Part shown: positions 25,248-38,029 of the stretch, in pieces
Position numbering within the stretch: the first letter of the stretch is position 1
Layout: every line of letters starts with the position of its first letter
DNA from: Lineus longissimus
Taxonomy: Eukaryota > Nemertea > Pilidiophora > Heteronemertea > Lineidae
Length of the DNA stretch: 64,000 nt
Direction: 5' to 3'
Assembly (NCBI RefSeq): GCF_910592395.1
Contig: NC_088312.1
Location: 5,828,001-5,892,000 of the forward strand
Made by a program: the position numbers and the translations under genes
Notes under the pieces: generated by a model
Database searches by the model: none
The model's input: only the letters and a program-made list of their open reading frames with translations
Told to the model about the DNA's origin: nothing

Positions 25248-28200
25248 ATGTATCGCAATTACAAGAAAAATATTGACGATTTCAAGGGAAAGAGTCGATG
25301 CGCAGCCAGGGAGGGCATCTCAACTGAAGAGGATGAGGAGACCGCGTGTGAAGTAGGAAAATACAAATTCCGCCAGGCAGGAAGGGAGGGGGATATTTTT
25401 GCTACCCGAATGTAGACCGAGGGGACTTGGGAGATGGACCAGAAAAGAATCATGTACTATTTAGAGCTTACTGACAGTTTAGTTTGGTTAAGTTTGCAAA
25501 CCCTCTCAGGTACCATGCTAGAAATCACCTCCCTTTGACTTACTCTTACAGGACTCGGATCTGTCCGATAATGAAATTCCAGAAGACCCAATCGAGGCAG
25601 AGGTGAAGAAATGTTGGAACCAAGTGCGTAAACAGCGTCATGATTACGATCACCAACCCTGGCCAACTGAACCACTCAGGAACAATCTGGGATGGCAGAC
25701 TATAAGGATATTTGTTTCATCAACCTTCGCTGACTTTCAAAATGAGAGGGAGATCCTGGTTAAACAGGTAGGAGCATGAAACAGGCTACAGTAAACTTTG
25801 CCGTGATAATTTTAGATTGAAGAGTGATCTACTTTATAGCTTTGTTTCTAGAAACTTTATAAGTCCCTACCCCCTCCATCCCTCGAATAAGACAGAAAAC
25901 AGATCTCGAATACTTCCACAATGGTGCGATGCTACAGTCAATTCTGTTATGTTAGAGCAAAACCTTTGCCAACACAACAGGCAAGTCATGTGAAGATGAG
26001 ACATCCAAAATATGAATCACATCCAGTCCTTTTATTATGGAATTTCCTTTGCTAGGTGTTTCCAGAGCTGCGAGACTGGCTTGAGCAGAGGAGTATGAGA
26101 CTACTGGAGTGTGACCTGAGATGGGGGATTCCAAAAGATAGTAACACCCATGACACCATTGTAGCCTGTATGGAGGAAATTGACAGCTGCTTTGAGGAAA
26201 ACCATGGGGAACCATTCTTTCTCAATCTGACAGGAGCAAGGTAAAAATTTTGATGCAATTATAGCCATGCAAACCTTTTAGTGTCCTAATTTTGAAGGCA
26301 TGCTCGGTGAGGTCTAGTGGTTTGGTTTTTGACTAGGGATGTGACTGATTTTGTTGCCCAAACAGAGGGGCATGTGAGAAAGTTCAACACACTGACTATA
26401 CTTAGAAAAGAGAAAGAAGAAAAGAAAGACAACAACCGAAGAAGAGGACTAAATGAGGACAAAGTGGAGAGGCGGTAGCAAGCTCATTTCATAATTTTAA
26501 AAGATTTGAGGGACAGAATTGATTGTCTTTGATCTTATCATCAAGAGGCCACACTTTTGATAACTGAATTGAATAATTGACCTTGCATTGATTGTGGTAC
26601 TTTAAGATTTAAACCCAATTTATCCTTGTTTAAGGTGTGGTTGGATCCCGACCATGGAAGACATCTCAGATGACATCAGGGAAAGATATGACTGGATTCC
26701 CGGGGTCTCCATCACATTCATGGAGGTACTCCATGCCGCAATGAGACGCAACAACCCAAATGCTGCATTCTTCATCAGAGACGGAGATTTCTACTTTAGA
26801 CTACCCAGTGCAGAAAATTCAAAGTTTGTTGATGAGGATCCACTTAAAGTGCACCATTTGAAGGTATAATTGGCTCTTTAATCTTTAATACTGTAAGACT
26901 GAAAGCAATCATCAAGAGCTTACCAATAAGTTTAGACAATTTTTGGTGCTATTTCTACACCATGCATTGAACCTGTTTTTAAACTAATTTATATTGAATT
27001 TGGATATGCTCAATGCATGCCTTAGCCTGCACCATGAAGAGCTGAAACCACTCTGGTAGCAAAAAGACTTAGCAAAGATATATTTGCCATGCTCTCCAAG
27101 CAATTTTGAGGGGTATATTTTTCTGCTCTCTAGCCATTAGTCACTTTCTTTTGCAGAAATACAAGGAAAAGCTTATGAGATACTTTCCCAAGCAGACATT
27201 CCTGTATAAATGTCAATATTCAAGAATGGAAGAAGTCTGTGGGAGAGACAGGGTAACCATTAGATTCACTCAAGAGTTTGTAATGGCGTAGTGGCCCAAC
27301 GAATCTGCTAAGGGGCACAATCACTCCTGCACCTTTTCATCATCTACCTCCATGCAGCATCTACTGGGATTTATGAAAAACAACACTTTCTCATTGGCTG
27401 CTCAGGGCCAGCCATATTGCACTTGTTTTGGGTATTTTTTCAAACCCAACTAATTTGGCATCCTGGAAAAACCAAATCTCAATGCACACAGTGTTTTTTT
27501 AGTGATGTCTTCAACTATCTGAAAGCCTATCAAGGTAACAAAACTTAACTTAACACCCTAATTTCAGGTGATGCTGGTTGGATACGAAGACTTCTCTGAG
27601 AAAGTACTCAATTTCTTCAAGAAGACTATAGAGATGAAGTACCCCCACTACAAAGATGTCAAGGAAATGAATGTAGAACAGAGAGGTGAAATGTTCATTC
27701 AAAAACATCCACAGGTTGCAGGAGAAAAAGTGACAACTTATAGTCTCTAAGTCAAATTTATACAAGAGAATATATACCCCATACCTCCTGATTTTATGAT
27801 GTCACACCAAGTATAGGTTGCTCAAGCTAGCTGGTTGTACATTTCACGACTTGCCTGTTCAAAACCACTTCCCTACGTATTGGTCTGATTGGATGTGCAG
27901 CAAATTTCTTAGAATGAATTTTATCATGAATTTTTATAATCTTTCAGAAAATGCTTCCCACATGAATTTCATGATGCAAAAAGCTGATTTTGTGTGTGGA
28001 AGATCATCAGAAATTGACCTGTTGTCAAGATACGTGGAGCATGATTATGACGAGTCATTAAGACTATCAGGTGAGGTCAAGATATGACAATTTGAAGCTG
28101 ACCATTACCTTAAGTTAACCAAAGGGCAATAAGATTTGTAAGTGCTCACGAATTTAGAGCGAAATACCAAATATAGCACTGGTTCGGCTTGGCCAGCCCA

Positions 28201-31200
28201 TAATTCAAGCATATGGCGGCTAGACAAGCTGTTTTAGTTGGAATGCCGTCATCCCTTGAAAATTAAACACTATAATGAGAAAACTTCTCTTTTTAGATAA
28301 AGACATTGAAACATACAAAAGTGACTACAGACTGAGCCAAGGTATGTTCACAATAACCTTGAACCTGGGAAAGAAAGTTCTCCATGAAAGTCTTCCATCA
28401 CAACAGAAATACCCAGTCCCGATTGACACCCTCAAATGTCCTCAAACTGTCTTGAGTGCGTCCCAATCCAAAATTTTAGCTTATCTCCATAAAAATTAAT
28501 TGACGGGCATCACTGATAAACCATTCTAATCTGATCCTATTTGTACAATTCTGAAGTCTGAATCTGGCACTTTTATTTCAGTACTGGAGAAATACAAGAC
28601 TTCTGAACTAGAACTTGCACAAAGCACACCAATCTTATGTGTCTTTGCTCCACCTGGTTACGGAAAGTCGGCACTTTTGGCAAGCTTCATTAAGAAAGTA
28701 TCAGAGGTAAAGTGACATCAATGACTCACTAATGAAGCAGTTCCAGTTCCGATCTGAAGTCTGCAAATCACTCAATCAAATCTCTTTACAGAAGAAAACA
28801 CCGTTGCTAGATTCGGTCTGCTGAACTCATGGTGACTTACTTAGGACCCTTCGTGCCCACATGGGGCGTTCCCCAGGGTCCTCCACTCAAGTCTGTTGGC
28901 TGCTCGCTGTCTGGCTGCCTCCCACGTTAGGCCCTTCTCTTGAAGTTCCTATGCCATGGTCTCTCTTGGTCTGCCTCTATTCCGTCTCCCCTGTGGTGTC
29001 CATGTGAGTGCTCTCCTTGGTAATGCGTTTGCAGGCATTCGGAGCACATGGCCCAACCATTGCCATCTTCGTTCCTTCACCAATTCTGATATGGGCTTCA
29101 GGTTAGCATCTCTCAGTAGGTCTTCCTTACTGATTGTCCTTGGCCAGTAGATGCCTCGGATTCTCCTTCGGAACTCATGGTGAGGAAGCGTTCTATTCTG
29201 AAACCCGTGTTGTAATGAGTCCAGCAGTCACTTCGGACTGTTTCATTCGTGCTTGCTTTGATACTGTTGGAGGCGCGAAATAATGATCCATTGTATTGGT
29301 AAGGCTAATCAGACCAGTGATATCTGACGTATTAGATGTTGCTTTTTACAGTCAGATGATCTGAACTACCTCAAGATATTCTACCATTTCTGTGGCAAAG
29401 ATGGAGACAGCACCAGACTTGACATGCTAATGTGGCGACTCCTTTTGGCTATGGATCCGCACATGTCAGGTATAATTTTTTTAAGATTATGAAAATCGAA
29501 ATTTAGCGCCAGGTAGGCCATACACAAACACTATCAAAGGACATTCAACAACCCGTCAAACTAAAATATTTTATTCTTGATTATCTGATGCTGATCAGTG
29601 TCTATTCTCCTCCATTAAGAAGAATCTAAAGAAGAAGTGATGCAGCTCCCCGGCAATGAGATGGTAACCAAGTTCAACGAGATGCTGGACTTGTACCAGA
29701 AGACAGAGAAACAACTCGTAATAGTCATTGATGGCATCAATGAAGTAAGCCAACTAAGAACAGCAACTTTGGCATACAGAGATCCACTGGGACAATATAT
29801 TAAGGCTAACAAGTATAGGTTCTTTTACAGCATTGAACCTTTGCCATAAGATTAGATTAAGCCTGACTGGGGATTGAACCCAGTGCTGAGGCATGACCTT
29901 TGACAGATGTCAAGTTAAATTCCAAACATCGAGCTCATCCACAAAATACACCTAGATATTTTAACGTAAGTTACATAGCTCTTATTTAACAATGGCAGGA
30001 ACTTGACTGCTCAGGATTTTTTTAGCATATGGATAAGAAGACTGTGAGACTAATAATAACAGATTGAGAGTACACTTTGCTTAGTCTTTCATTGTCCAGA
30101 CAATATTCCTAACACCTAATCAATTGCCCTTCCAGCTGCAAGCAGGCCTTCACTGGCTGCCTCCAGGACTGCCTTCAAAGGTTACGTGTATAGTGAGCTG
30201 CTCAAATCAAGACACCAAAACAATGAGTGATTTGCTGCTGCTCAACTCCTTGCGATTAGACCTACCCGATATCGGCCTTGAACCGAGGAGAAAAATTGTA
30301 CAGACCTTTTTCTGGAGATACTCAAAGGTGAGTGATTGGATTGTCATGAAGAATAAAAAGAGGCATGGAACATCAACACCTAAACAAATTTAGATCTTGC
30401 ACATTCTGCCGTGTCACAGATGTGCCAAACCCTTCTTAATCGTAATTTCAGACATTAGATTCTGAGCAGCTGGAGAGTCTGGTCCAGCAGGAAGGATCAT
30501 CCAATCCCCTTTGGCTGCTCACCGCCTGCGAGGAACTGAGAGTGATTGGCGACTACAAGTACATCACAGACATGATCAAGGCATTTCCAAGCGACCTCGA
30601 GGGTCTTTTCTCTGACTTACTGAACAGGCTGATGAAGGAGGATGAGACTGGCTTGATAGAAAAGGTGAGTAAGAATCTTGATTTCTCAAAACTATGAATA
30701 TGTTTCCCTTGAAATATCACAGTGAGGCATATGTCCTATATGTTACCACTGATGCAGATAATACACTACAACATGGTTTGTCAGCTTTGACTGCACTAAG
30801 TAGATCCCACCACTGTGCTGAGGAAGCATAGTAGTCGCCCTGGGAAACATGTACGGACTCCAAAGCAGAAGTTCATTTTGAGCTCTACAGGTTTTCAAGT
30901 AATAACTGTTGTTTCAGGTGCTATGTTACATTGAAGTGTCACCTTTTGGTCTCGCTGAGGATATCCTGAAGAAGCTTGTGACTGGTGCTGCACAAGTGGA
31001 GCCAATAGCTCCCCTTAAGTGGGCCAAAGTTAAGCGTCAACTGAAAAGCTTGCTGCGGCCGTACATGGCACGGCAAATGATGTTGCAGTTTCGCCACGCA
31101 TCAATCTCAAAGGTACATAGATAAACTCTTTTTATGGCATATGATAATCTTATGAAAAATGCACTAGTATTTCCTAATCAAGGGCAGAGTTGCTCAATCA

Positions 31201-32416
31201 GCATTAGAGACCTCAATAAATTTAGTAGAACTAGCAGAGCAACATGATGCTCATAATCATTCAGATTAGGAACAGTATACAAGTGTGGACATGGCCTAAA
31301 AACATACCAGTTTTCACTTCTTATCAATTTATAGGCTGTCCATGCCAAATTCCTTAAAGACAAGCTATCACAGAAAGTCTGGCACGAGGAACTAGCCAGT
31401 TACTATGAGTTCTATTCCCAAGGAGATCCAGTCCATCTGACGAGGCAAGCACTACCATACCATCTACTGGAGGCAGGATTAAACAAGAGGTAAACGCAGT
31501 GTCTCCCAGCATAATTGCAAAATATACCTACATTGTATAAACCGTATCTTATCTCTCAAGAACCATCCACCAACCCTGTGCAAAAGAAATCAACAAAAAG
31601 ATGAGAAGAAACCCCAACAGAACTCTCCAAGGACCTGATCTCGACTGGAAGACGAATTCATCACCTCTCAAGCATGAGGCTCATGCTAGACCACTGGTGC
31701 ACTGGTTTGCTTCGGAGTCTGACTCATAACCTAATGATCATTTGTTCCATTCCAAGGCTAAAATTAGTTTTTCAGACCATTTCAAGGCAAAAGTAAGTTT
31801 TTCAAAGACCTCCATGGAATATTCTCTACAGTTCTGGTATATACAAGCTGATCCCATTCCAAGTCTTTAATCAAACAATCTCTCTTATCTTCAGGCTTGT
31901 TGAGTTTTACCGTAAAAACCAATTCATGGCCTCTATATATCAAAGACGACAACAGTTGCAGGTATGAATACATTGAAGATTGAGCGTCAAAAAGAAATAC
32001 CAACTTACATAACTTTTTGTTAAGTTAAATATTGAAAAATTGAAATAAAGAACAACTTAGAAAGCCTTTTAAAATATCCCCTTCAAACTTTTATATCATC
32101 ACGTACTACATTTTTTCAGCAAATCCGTTGCAAGAACATTGCCATACAAAAAGCAAGCAAGAAGGCCCAGTATTGTACATTCTGTTCCATGAATGTCCAG
32201 GGCAAGTGCATCATCTGCGGAATGCACCTTCACAAAGCTATGGAGAAGGAGGCCTGGTTGTGCCACATGCATCAGTTCCATGGCGGAAAGGGAATGGACA
32301 AATGCTCCATCTGTGGCCGGATTCAGTCCAATAACATGCTGAAGGGTGAAGTACACATGTGTGTTTTCTGTCACACTGGAACCTTCATGAATCGATGTGC
32401 TGCTTTTGAGATGTGA
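25248..32416 (+). CDS. DUF4062-NACHT STAND NTPase with cysteine-rich C-terminus (TEP1/NPHP3/TTC41-like N-terminal architecture)
   Basis: Seventeen exons: 25248-25352, 25552-25767, 26056-26240, 26635-26863, 27157-27252, 27568-27685, 27948-28070, 28297-28341, 28582-28706, 29352-29469, 29620-29744, 30136-30327, 30452-30664, 30918-31112, 31335-31489, 31895-31961, 32120-32416. All phases join, giving 867 residues. Residues 1-80 are acidic and charged. A DUF4062 domain starts at FVSSTF (89-94) and includes LRWGIP and the GWIP motif. A linker contains FVCGRSSEIDLLSRYV. The NACHT domain has a P-loop APPGYGKS (395-402) and Walker B VIDGINE (489-495). A winged-helix-like region follows (to ~745). The last exon has 11 cysteines (773-862) in CxxC pairs plus His residues, likely zinc-binding. 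STAND NTPases are ATP-driven signalling switches; the trigger and partner are unknown. The first exon and the exon 6 donor (27685) are inferred from phase. No TPR or WD repeats are encoded before the stop. Confidence 0.88.
28841..29190 (-). mobile_element. LINE (non-LTR retrotransposon) 3' fragment, decayed
   Basis: The reverse strand encodes the conserved tail found after the reverse transcriptase domain of many animal LINEs: RRIRGIYWPRTISKEDL, then RWQWLGHVLRM, then a GRPRET motif, then a segment ending WRTL. One in-frame TAG breaks it, and the 5' part is absent. It lies antisense in the intron between the P-loop exon and the next exon of the STAND gene. Confidence 0.8.
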
Positions 32417-32550
32417 ATAGGACACAGTGAATCTACAATGTGTGCAGTGTGTGGTTTACATCTAGGTTGATGTCCTCAAAAGCAAAATCCTACAGGAAAC
32501 ACAGCCTACCTCTCTAAATTGCCATCTTTTGGAACTACAAATCCCTAGCT

Positions 32551-33983
32551 TTACTTTAACTTGAGAGTTTCATAGTTAGTAAAGCACAGGAATGGATTGT
32601 TCAGCTGCTTACTGTGTTGTGGCTTAAAACTGATCGGTCGTGCATTAAGAAGTTCCGCTGCCTTTTTTTCCATTATAGCTCCTGCAATCAAAATGCGAAA
32701 CAACTCATAAAAACCCTTAAAATGATCAAACCTTGATGCATCAAATCAATATTTTCTATCAATTCAACTTGGTGATTCAGTGTATAGATTAGTCATTAAA
32801 ATGCCATTGATGCAACTTTCACAGATCCTTATCAAAGTGAGTTGGATTTTTTCTCCAGGGTGATTCTGCTTTCTAAAGAATGAAAAAAACCTTCCTACAT
32901 GTACCTGTACATAATAAAATCTTTTCCTTGGCCATGTATCTTATAGTCCTACACGTCTTCTCTAAGCACTCCTCATTCAAGAATGGTGGGTCAGCGACAA
33001 CAATATCAAATGCATGTGCAAAATCTTTTGGCAAGTTCAAGGGGTCATTGTAGTCGTAAAATAGAAACTCATTGCCAAACTTTTTGAATCGTTTATCATA
33101 CTCGAGGATGACCGCGGTCCATGTCCGTTCTCCGGCTAGATCGATAAGCTTTTTGTAAAGTGTAGGACAACTTATGCAGGCAATCCTGGAAGTAAATTTT
33201 AATATTTGAATCTTTTCACAAAATGAAATAATGATTGGTAATTTGCCAATGAAACTGCTCTTTCAATAAAGAATATCAGGTACCTTAACTTATTGCTGTT
33301 TATGTCAGTTTCACTGTAAGCTGTGTCCCTTGTAACTCGCAAAGTCTCTCCTGGGACAAGTATATAAAAGAACCCACCCAGAAGCTCAAACTGTAACCTG
33401 TTTCTGGTGGCCTAACATACCTGCCTCCCTCCCCTGCTGCTGCAATTGCCTCTTCTGCCAATTTCAAAGCTGTTTCCTCAGTGTACCAAAACTGACTGAG
33501 TTGCTGAAAGATAAGGCACTTTCAAATAAACTGTGGTCATAGTTCAGAAGAGCAACCACAAAATGAGGTACGAGGTATCACTGTTTATTATCAGTATCAC
33601 CAGCTGCAATCACGATTGGAAGGGTCAATAAGATCATTTACAATTCCTAATGCATACAGTTTATAAAAGCGATATCAAAATTTGATGCAATTCTGACACC
33701 TCCTTTTACTTGAAACAACCAAAACTTGAATGAAATGACGTAATCTGTGTAGAACTATGGTGGACCTGCCCCTGTAAATGTGATTATTGGGAAGCAGCAC
33801 CGTCCCGATATGGTGCAAATCCTCTTATGTTACCCATACCCAATCCTCCTGTGGCATGGCTGCCATCTCCGGTGCTGCCTCCTGCTCTGCCTGCACAGCT
33901 TGCTCAATCATAAACTCTTGGAGGGCGGCAAGAGTATGGGCTGACAGCTGCGGGCGGTCATCATCATCGCTATCCCCATCCAT
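32551..33983 (-). CDS. EEF1AKMT1: EEF1A lysine methyltransferase 1 (N6AMT2 family)
   Basis: Class I S-adenosylmethionine-dependent methyltransferase that modifies a lysine of elongation factor eEF1A (yeast Efm5 family). Exons: 33840-33983, 33421-33503, 32905-33185, 32551-32681; phases join to give 212 residues (human 214). Conserved features in order: acidic N-terminus followed by PQLSAHTLAALQEF; QLSQFWYTEETA (exon 2); LEYDKRF and FLFYDYNDPLNLP; the catalytic-type motif DPPF at 141-144; and GAIMEKKAAELL in the last exon. The start ATG at 33983 is the first in frame and gives the expected length. It converges on the STAND NTPase gene, with only 134 bp between the two stop codons. Confidence 0.95.
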
Positions 33984-35444
33984 CACACAGCTGGTTTAAT
34001 CTCTTAAAAGAGAATACAGTGCATCCCATAAGGTCAAGTTTTTTACCACTGCCAGTACTGGTATGCGATGGCATTTAGACCACATCCACTCCAGGGGCAG
34101 GGGCCGGCGAGGGGGTATCCAGCAGCTGCTGGCAGTGGACATTTTTCTTGACTCTTGCTTCGCACTGCTACAGCTTAAAAGAGCTGTGGTACAGCCTAGA
34201 AGCAGTGTCATCACTGGCGAAATCGACCAAAGTTTGTGAGGGACCGAGTCCAAAAATAGATCTGTTTACACACAAATGGCAATGATATATTGCAACGGGT
34301 CATTGTCGGACGTCAGTTCGCCAAGAAAACCAAAGGAATTGAAGGATTCATTGAACTCATCAACACATTATTAGTTTTTAGTGAAGTTCAACTGTATTCC
34401 TAGCCAAATTAATTTGGTATTAGAGAGTAAGATTACAATTAACTGACTTTAAAGTTTGAGTTCCGAGGAGGTAGCGTTGTCAGTTGGTTTAACTTTAGGG
34501 GCGCAATCACCTAGCTTATAGCGAGCAATTAGTACACTAAAATTTCAGTGATGGACGTACAATATGCGTATATTACGGTAATAGTTGCAAGTATTTGGCA
34601 TTTTAGAGTCATACTTCGTGTTAAAATAACTATGTTGTAAACATAATACTCAAAATTGATTCATGAAAAGGGCGATAGGGCAATATCAAGCAAACAGTAA
34701 TGGAAAAAAGTGTAATTCCATTAACTGAATATTGTGTTTAGACACTATTACATGTATTGGCCTAATTTTCCGTATACCACGAGAATAATGTATGTGAAAA
34801 TAGACTAAACAAATGCTTGGTCAGACCGGTGGTCTATGTACTACAGTCCGTGAGCGCTGACAGTGGCGCGGCCTGCGGATACGATCGAGAGGGCAGTTTG
34901 GGGTTCCGAAGATGGTGCTCGCATGAATTGGTCGTATCCCCGAAACCTTTACAAAACTGAAAATCTCGTGGCATCCATGGCATCCAATGATGGTAACACT
35001 CGTGGCACCCGTCTCCGGCGAAGTTGACGGCGAAGAGAACTGTAAATCTTGTGGCATCCAATGACGGTAAAATATATATCTATATGTATATTTTAGTTTT
35101 ATACTATGACAGTGATGAAAAGAAAATGAGTGTCAAACGGATTACTCTGCTCATAGGAAAACAAACGGTAATGCAATTTTGCAATGAATACAAGATCACT
35201 TGCGCTTTGTCACTTGTGTTCATCAGTGAAAGTAGGCTACCTGTGATAAAATGTACAGGAAAGTTTGAAGTCTGTATCACCAAATCTCACTGCAGGTGGA
35301 TTGCACAAATCTTAAGACGAGTGTAAATGTGTTTCTTGAACAAGTGTGAAGAATAAAGAAACTTGTTTGATGTATTTAGCCTCTTGTTTTCCTCTCCTGC
35401 CATGCCTGCAGACTGTAGTTAAGCCCATGTTGCCAAGCTGTTAA
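33984..35444. other. Gene-free spacer upstream of EEF1AKMT1
   Basis: Contains the EEF1AKMT1 promoter at its left end. No exon chain was found. A short motif, GTGGCATCCAATGA(T/C)GGTAA, occurs twice (about 34,977 and 35,050), a small local duplication. A plus-strand frame ending at 35,326 is followed by an AATAAA at 35,352 but has no recognisable protein features. Confidence 0.45.
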
Positions 35445-36690
35445 ATTTGCTGCACCACCAGACCATTTTATCTCAGTCATAGCCTAAGACACACTTCTGT
35501 CTCAACCTTGGAAAAACTCACCCATGCCCTGCTGTGAAATTACCATTCTGTCTCAGTCACAACATTGGTCCAGGGCGTGTTTCAGACAAAGACGCACTTG
35601 AACTGTCACAACCTTGGACTAACTTGCTCCGTGATGCCTAGCTCGGACCCTTGGTGCACTACCTGACCATTTTGTCTCGGCCACAGTCTGGGACCAGGAC
35701 GTGTATTGGACAAAGACACACTTCTGGCACAACCTTGGACTAACTTGCTCCGTGATGCCTAGCTCGGACCCTTGGTGCACTACCTGACCATTCTGTCTCA
35801 GTCACAGTCTGGGACCAGGACATGTATTGGTCAAAGACACACTTCTGTCACAACCTTGGACTAACTGGCTCCGTGATGCCTAGCTCGGACCCTTGGTGCA
35901 CAACCTGACCATTATTCTGTCTCAGTCACAGTCTGGTCCAGGACACGTGTATTGGACAAAGACACACTTCTGTCACAACCTTGGACTAACTCGCTCCATG
36001 ATGAATAGCTCGGACCCTTGGTGCACTACCTGACCATTCTGTCTCAGTCACAGTCTGGGACCAGGACATGTATTGGTCAAAGACACACTTCTGTCACAAC
36101 CTTGGACTAACTGGCTCCGTGATGCCTAGCTCGGACCCTTGGTGCACAACCTGACCATTCTCAGTCACAGTCTGGGCCAGGACATGTATTGGAAGACACA
36201 CTTCTGTCAAAACCTTGGACTAACTGGCTCCGTGATGCCTAGCTCGGACCCTTGGTGCACTACCTGACCATTCTCAGTCACAGTCTGGGACCAGGACATG
36301 TATTGGTCAAAGACACACTTCTATCACAACCTTGGACTAACTCGCTCCGTGATGCCTAGCTCTGACCTTTGGTGCACTACCTGACCATTCTGTCTCAATC
36401 ATAGTCTGGGACCAGGACATGTATTGGTCAAAGACACACTTCTGTCACAACCTTGGACTAACTGGTTCCGTGATGCCTAGCTCGGACCCTTGGTGCACAA
36501 CCTGACCATTATTCTGTCTCAATCACAGTCTGGGACCAGGACATGTATTGGTCAAAGACACACTTCTGTCACAACCTTGGACTAACTGGTTCCGTGATGC
36601 CTAGCTCGGACCCTTGGTGCACAACCTGACCATTCTCAATCACAGTCTGGGCCAGGACATTGGAAGACACACTTCTGTCAAAATGTATTT
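35445..36690. repeat. Minisatellite, ~121-bp unit, about ten copies
   Basis: A tandem array whose unit contains CTCCGTGATGCCTAGCTCGG, then a TTGGTGCACTACCTGACCATT block, then CACAGTCTGGGACCAGGACA. The CTCC anchor falls at 35627, 35748, 35869, 35994, 36115, 36228, 36345, 36466 and 36590, i.e. steps of 121, 121, 125, 121, 113, 117, 121 and 124 bp. Units at the left edge are more diverged; the right edge is truncated. No conserved frame runs through it. Confidence 0.95.
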
Positions 36691-37184
36691 GAGTTGTCTC
36701 AATTGAAAAGTGTACTTTGATTTATGAGTTACTCTATTTTGATACAACTTTATATTTTGAAATGAACCTGTAATTTTTGCAACCATGTGATGTTCAGAAG
36801 ATCAATATAGAAGAAAATTGTAAAAGATTATTCTTGCCTTTGCTTTTCTGTGTTGTCTTCAGTTGTTAGAGTTCTGTCAGGGGATGGAGGTTGTGACAAC
36901 TTCACAACCGATTACCCAACCAAAGTGTCATTGTCTTTCTGAGGACAAGTAGCACACAGAGGCAGAATTAGCTCTGTGACAGCCACAACCAGGGAGGAGA
37001 CCTTACAAATTATATCTTGCTTCATCATTTGCGGCCAGATATCGCCGGATGCTTTTCTGCACAAGGAAGTTGCTATACATGACAACCGGATACCGACTTC
37101 CCAAGGGCCAGCTCGGGTAAACATCTCATGGATCTTGGTCTTTCCAACATTAGCACATATATTGTCCCTTTTCGTTATCAGAAG

Positions 37185-38029
37185 ATGGAACTTTATCACC
37201 GTTTGATTCGTCTGCTCGGTTGTCTATTCGCCTGAAGATACCAGTGCAATCGCCAAGAGCGTAAAGACATGAAGACAGACAGGATTAGGCCTACTAATAG
37301 CACTGAACGACATTGGTGTTGGGGACAGTTTGCACCTTCAAATAGAGACTCTGGATGTGTAAGATCGGACAGAGCTCCGAGGAGTTTTACATATTTCGTA
37401 AGGCAGGTGACCTGTCTAAGGGCGAGTTTGATACCCCGAGTACGGCTAATGAAAAAGATCATGTTTAAAGACATAAGAGTTGGTTTAATGATAACAATCT
37501 TGTTGTTTGCGCATTCGATGAGACCTTGGTATGATTAGAGAACTGGTTTAAACCTATGTCCAAAAATGATATTTGTAGGTCTAATTTGATGGTGACCAAG
37601 AAAGTGGTCCAGTCACCAGTCAGACAAATGAAATGAAATTTATTGGCCAAAACACAATCTTTGCATATAAGGCACGAAACAGGATTCCGTTTTGCGAGTT
37701 GTTGCTACTTCAGGTTGTACCGTCGTCGTCGTCGTTCCACGCGCGCCATTGGTAGGCCTAATACGTTATCTCATTAGCTACCCAGTTTTAGGTTGGAAGA
37801 CCGGAGTATTTTATCACGAGCCTTCAGTTTTGGCTTGGCCACGTTGTTCGCAGATAGCCCTCGACCCGTCCGCCTCAGCAGTATAGTAGGCCTACCCCAC
37901 ATTGACAACTGAGGACAGGTTGTGCCTTTGAGACCGATTGTTCATGTCTTCACACTCTTGGCGACCGCACTGGTATCCTCTGGCGAATAGACAACCGAGC
38001 AGACGAATCAAACGGTGATAAAGTCCCAT
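37185..38029. mobile_element. 845-bp element bounded by 89-bp inverted repeats
   Basis: Arms 37185-37273 and 37941-38029 are reverse complements with about seven mismatches over 89 bp. The 667-bp interior has no recognisable coding sequence. This resembles a non-autonomous DNA transposon or foldback unit, unrelated in sequence to the one at 13.4 kb. Confidence 0.6.

Noticed and set aside
29860-29905. GGGGATTGAACCC, tRNA T-arm/B-box-like string
   Set aside because: No cloverleaf could be built around it; at most a SINE fragment.
33996-34253. 85-codon minus-strand frame upstream of EEF1AKMT1
   Set aside because: It lies directly upstream of the EEF1AKMT1 start and has no family signature; likely promoter or 5' untranslated DNA.
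35024-35357. 100-codon plus-strand frame followed by AATAAA
   Set aside because: No recognisable domain or splice support, and it starts in a locally duplicated non-coding motif; judged fortuitous.
35445-36690. Regular repeats that could suggest a CRISPR array
   Set aside because: The whole ~121-bp unit is repeated with no unique spacers, and the context is an animal genome; it is a minisatellite.
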